A stretch of DNA of 64,000 nt from Aromatoleum toluvorans (GTDB lineage Bacteria; Pseudomonadota; Gammaproteobacteria; Burkholderiales; Rhodocyclaceae), in the NCBI RefSeq assembly GCF_012910905.1, contig NZ_WTVN01000024.1, forward strand, positions 1 through 64,000, in the 5' to 3' direction. Below are positions 61,868 to 64,000 of the stretch, piece by piece. Position numbers and translations under genes: made by a program. The notes under the pieces were generated by a model, which did not search any database, had not been told where the DNA came from, and worked only from the letters and a program-made list of their open reading frames with translations. How positions within the stretch are numbered: position 1 is the first letter of the stretch; each line of letters opens with the position of its first letter.

Positions 61868-62683
61868 TCAGCGAAGCAGTTGTGCGGCCAGGGCCGGCGC
61901 CGGCGGGCAGCCCGGCGACAGGGTCAGCACTTCGACGCCAGTCTCGGTGACGAGGATCGTATGCTCCCACTGCGCCGACAGGCTGCGGTCCTTCGTCACG
62001 ATGGTCCAGCCGTCGGGAAGCTCCGAGATCGCGGCCTTGCCGGCGTTGATCATCGGTTCGATCGTGAAGGTCATGCCCGCCTGCAGTTCCGGTCCGGTGC
62101 CCGCCTTGCCGTAGTGCAGGACCTGCGGCTCCTCGTGGAACTTGGCGCCGATGCCGTGGCCGCAGAACTCGCGGACGACCGAAAAACCGTTGCCTTCGGC
62201 GTGTTTCTGGATGATCTGCCCGATGTCGCCGAGCCGCGCGCCGGGCCGCACGACCGAGATGCCCAGCCACAGGCATTCCAGCGTCACCTGGCACAGGCGC
62301 TTCGCCAGGATCGAACCGTCGCCGCCGACGATGAACATCCGGCTCGTGTCGCCGTGATAGCCGTCCTTGATCACCGTGATGTCGAGATTGACGATGTCCC
62401 CTTTCTTCAGCGCCTTCTCGCCGGGAATGCCGTGGCACACCTGATGGTTGATCGAGGTGCAGATCGACTTGGGGTAGGGCGTGTAACCGGGGGGCGCGTA
62501 GTTGAGCGGGGCGGGAATCGTCTGCTGCACATTGACCATGTAGTCATGGCACAGCCGGTCCAGCTCTCCCGTGGTGACACCCGGCTTGACGAAGGGCTCG
62601 ATGTAGTCGAGCACTTCCGCCGCGAGCCGTCCGGCAACGCGCATTTTTTCGATTTCGTCGGGTGTTTTTATGGTGATGCTCAT
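61868..62683 (-). CDS. map: Methionine aminopeptidase, type I
   Basis: A 271-residue metalloprotease removing the initiator Met. Metal ligands are expected in VNLDITVIKDGYHGDTSRMF (two Asp), the His in FCGHGIGAKFHEEPQVLHYG, and Glu in FTIEPMIN and the C-terminal half. It is divergent from rpsB, the common arrangement, and is followed by glnD. Confidence 0.96.
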   Translation of the reverse strand: MSITIKTPDEIEKMRVAGRLAAEVLDYIEPFVKPGVTTGELDRLCHDYMVNVQQTIPAPLNYAPPGYTPYPKSICTSINHQVCHGIPGEKALKKGDIVNLDITVIKDGYHGDTSRMFIVGGDGSILAKRLCQVTLECLWLGISVVRPGARLGDIGQIIQKHAEGNGFSVVREFCGHGIGAKFHEEPQVLHYGKAGTGPELQAGMTFTIEPMINAGKAAISELPDGWTIVTKDRSLSAQWEHTILVTETGVEVLTLSPGCPPAPALAAQLLR

Positions 62684-62778
62684 CTTTTCGGGGTTGGCGC
62701 GTTAAAAAAACAAGGCTAGCGCATGCCGAAAGCCGCGGCAAATCGGATGTGCTGCAGTCGGGCGCGGGAACGTCGTCC

Positions 62779-62808
62779 TTGAGCGGGATAGCGCGAACCT
62801 GCTATCAT
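62779..62808 (+). promoter_or_regulatory. Candidate sigma-70 promoter of rpsB-tsf
   Basis: TTGAGC (62779) and TATCAT (62803) are separated by 18 bases and point to rpsB, giving a leader of about 150 bases that includes a small TGCC/GGCA hairpin. Long leaders that bind S2 are known upstream of rpsB in many bacteria; no such structure was confirmed here. Confidence 0.55.
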
Positions 62809-62962
62809 CTCGGGCTTGTCTGCCAATGGTGGCAGGCAAAATCCACACGCCCGGCAGAACGCCGTAAGGGTCCGTCGACAAGCGCTGCGCTTCGAGACGG
62901 TTCAGGTCATCCGCGGATGGCCGTGCAGGGCGGAGGTCAACCCTTAGAGTTCGGAGTAACAC

Positions 62963-63718
62963 ATGTCTGTCACGATGCGTCAGATGCTGGAAGCCGGCAT
63001 CCACTTTGGTCACCAGACCCGCTTCTGGAATCCGCGTATGGCCCCCTACATCTTCGGCCAGCGCAACAAGATCCACATCGTCAACCTCGAAAAGACGATG
63101 GTCAAGTACAACGAAGCGATGGACTTCGTTCGCAAGCTCGCCGCCAATCGCGGCACCATCATGATGGTCGGCACCAAGCGCCAGGCTCGCGAAATCATCG
63201 CCGAAGAAGCCCGCCGCGCGGGTATGCCGTTTGTTGACGAGCGCTGGCTCGGTGGCATGCTCACCAACTTCAAGACGGTCAAGCAATCGATCAAGCGCCT
63301 CAAGGAAATGGAGACGATGGTCGAGGACGGCTCGATCGAGCGCCTGTCCAAGAAGGAAGCGCTGATGGCGACGCGCGAAATGGAAAAGCTGCAGAAGTCG
63401 ATCGGCGGCATCAAGGACATGGGCGGCCTGCCGGACGCGCTGTTCGTCATCGACGTCGGCTACCACAAGATTGCCATTACCGAAGCGCAGAAGCTGGGTA
63501 TTCCCGTCGTCGCGGTGGTCGATACCAACCACTCGCCCGAAGGCATCAACTACGTGATCCCGGGCAACGACGACTCGTCGCGCGCGATCCGCCTCTATGC
63601 TCGCGGTGTTGCCGACGCCGTCCTGGAAGGGCGCAGCCAGGTTCTGCAGGACATCGTTGCCGCCGGTTCGGACGAGTTCGTCGAAGTCGATGAGTCGTCG
63701 TCGGGCGAGCAGGCCTGA
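62963..63718 (+). CDS. rpsB: Ribosomal protein S2
   Basis: A 251-residue 30S ribosomal protein beginning [26 protein letters not shown] and containing [16 protein letters not shown] and [14 protein letters not shown], the usual S2 signatures. It is followed by tsf, the standard bacterial order. Confidence 0.98.
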   Translation: MSVTMRQMLEAGIHFGHQTRFWNPRMAPYIFGQRNKIHIVNLEKTMVKYNEAMDFVRKLAANRGTIMMVGTKRQAREIIAEEARRAGMPFVDERWLGGMLTNFKTVKQSIKRLKEMETMVEDGSIERLSKKEALMATREMEKLQKSIGGIKDMGGLPDALFVIDVGYHKIAITEAQKLGIPVVAVVDTNHSPEGINYVIPGNDDSSRAIRLYARGVADAVLEGRSQVLQDIVAAGSDEFVEVDESSSGEQA

Positions 63719-63725
63719 TTTTCCT

Positions 63726-63745
63726 CGGCCCCGGAAACGGGGCCG
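63726..63745 (+). terminator. Hairpin between rpsB and tsf
   Basis: A perfect 8-bp stem CGGCCCCG/CGGGGCCG with a GAAA tetraloop, 8 bases after the rpsB stop. There is no T-run, so it is more likely an attenuator or RNA-stability element adjusting the S2:EF-Ts ratio than a full stop. Confidence 0.55.
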
Positions 63746-63772
63746 ACCAGCATACGAATTTGAGGAGTTAGC

Positions 63773-64000
63773 ATGGCGGAAATCACCGCAAGCATGGTCA
63801 AGGAACTGCGCGAGAAGACCGATGCGCCCATGATGGAATGCAAGAAGGCTCTGACCGAAGCTGCTGGCGATATGGGCAAGGCCGAAGAGATCCTGCGCGT
63901 GAAGCTCGGCAGCAAGGCCACCAAGGCCGCGTCGCGCGTTGCTGCCGAAGGTGTCGTTGCGATCAATATCAGCGCCGACGGCAAGCTCGGCAGCATCCTC
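63773..64000 (+). CDS. tsf: Elongation factor Ts (5' part)
   Basis: The first 76 codons are present, beginning [27 protein letters not shown], the conserved N-terminal EF-Ts domain that contacts EF-Tu. The gene runs off the end of the window. GAGGAG precedes the ATG. Confidence 0.96.
   Translation, partial: MAEITASMVKELREKTDAPMMECKKALTEAAGDMGKAEEILRVKLGSKATKAASRVAAEGVVAINISADGKLGSIL

Overview
This is a 64 kb, GC-rich, gene-dense stretch of a betaproteobacterial chromosome. The content points to a denitrifying aromatic degrader of the Aromatoleum/Azoarcus/Thauera group (Rhodocyclales): complete anaerobic toluene genes (bss and bbs), TdiSR/TutCB-type regulation, and core chromosomal genes (glnD, map, rpsB, tsf, gcv) at the right end. 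The genus assignment is inference from gene content; no rRNA gene is present.

Layout. (1) 1-3.3 kb: end of an RND adaptor gene and a complete RND efflux pump. (2) 3.4-4.0 kb: an AbrB/PemK-type toxin-antitoxin pair. (3) 4.0-4.7 kb: non-coding scar with a decayed ISAs1-family transposase fragment. (4) 4.7-10.8 kb: a signalling operon of a multi-PAS histidine kinase, a single-domain response regulator, and a REC-PAS-GGDEF-EAL protein. (5) 10.9-12.7 kb: a sigma-54 activator of the XylR/DmpR type, transcribed leftward. (6) 13.1-15.5 kb: tdiS-tdiR. (7) 15.9-22.8 kb: a four-gene envelope operon (YCF48-like lipoprotein, MMPL/RND transporter, DUF1302, DUF1329) ending in a strong terminator. (8) 23.1-31.8 kb: the bbs operon, which converts benzylsuccinate to benzoyl-CoA and succinyl-CoA, with two extra small genes. 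(9) 31.9-33.8 kb: an Rrf2 regulator and an NDH-2-like flavoprotein. (10) 46.1 down to 33.8 kb, minus strand: bssDCABEFGH followed without an obvious break by five further genes. (11) 46.4-48.0 kb: a second, almost identical tdiS without a response regulator. (12) 48-57 kb, minus strand: a glycine/serine operon gcvH-gcvP-glyA-permease-sdaA-gcvT. (13) 57.1-64 kb: DUF59 protein, NnrS-like protein, UPF0114 protein, glnD, map, rpsB and the start of tsf.

How it works together. BssABC, activated by BssD, adds toluene to fumarate to give (R)-benzylsuccinate. BbsEF, BbsG, BbsH, BbsCD and BbsAB then take it through a modified beta-oxidation. A composite operator stands upstream of bss, of bbs and of the envelope operon: a small GC inverted repeat, then TTARGTGTNCG-CACCAATTG, then a promoter-like element. 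This puts the envelope genes in the toluene regulon, probably as a route for the hydrocarbon or its products.

Most unusual points: the shared three-copy operator; the duplicated orphan kinase tdiS; the tail of the bss operon, which combines a ubiquitin-like MoaD/ThiS protein ending in Gly-Gly, DUF4125, DUF4037 with a nucleotidyltransferase-like motif, a CxxCxxC protein and a fused DUF4258/YgiT zinc-finger protein; and the pairing of intact and altered active sites in BbsD/BbsC and BbsF/BbsE.
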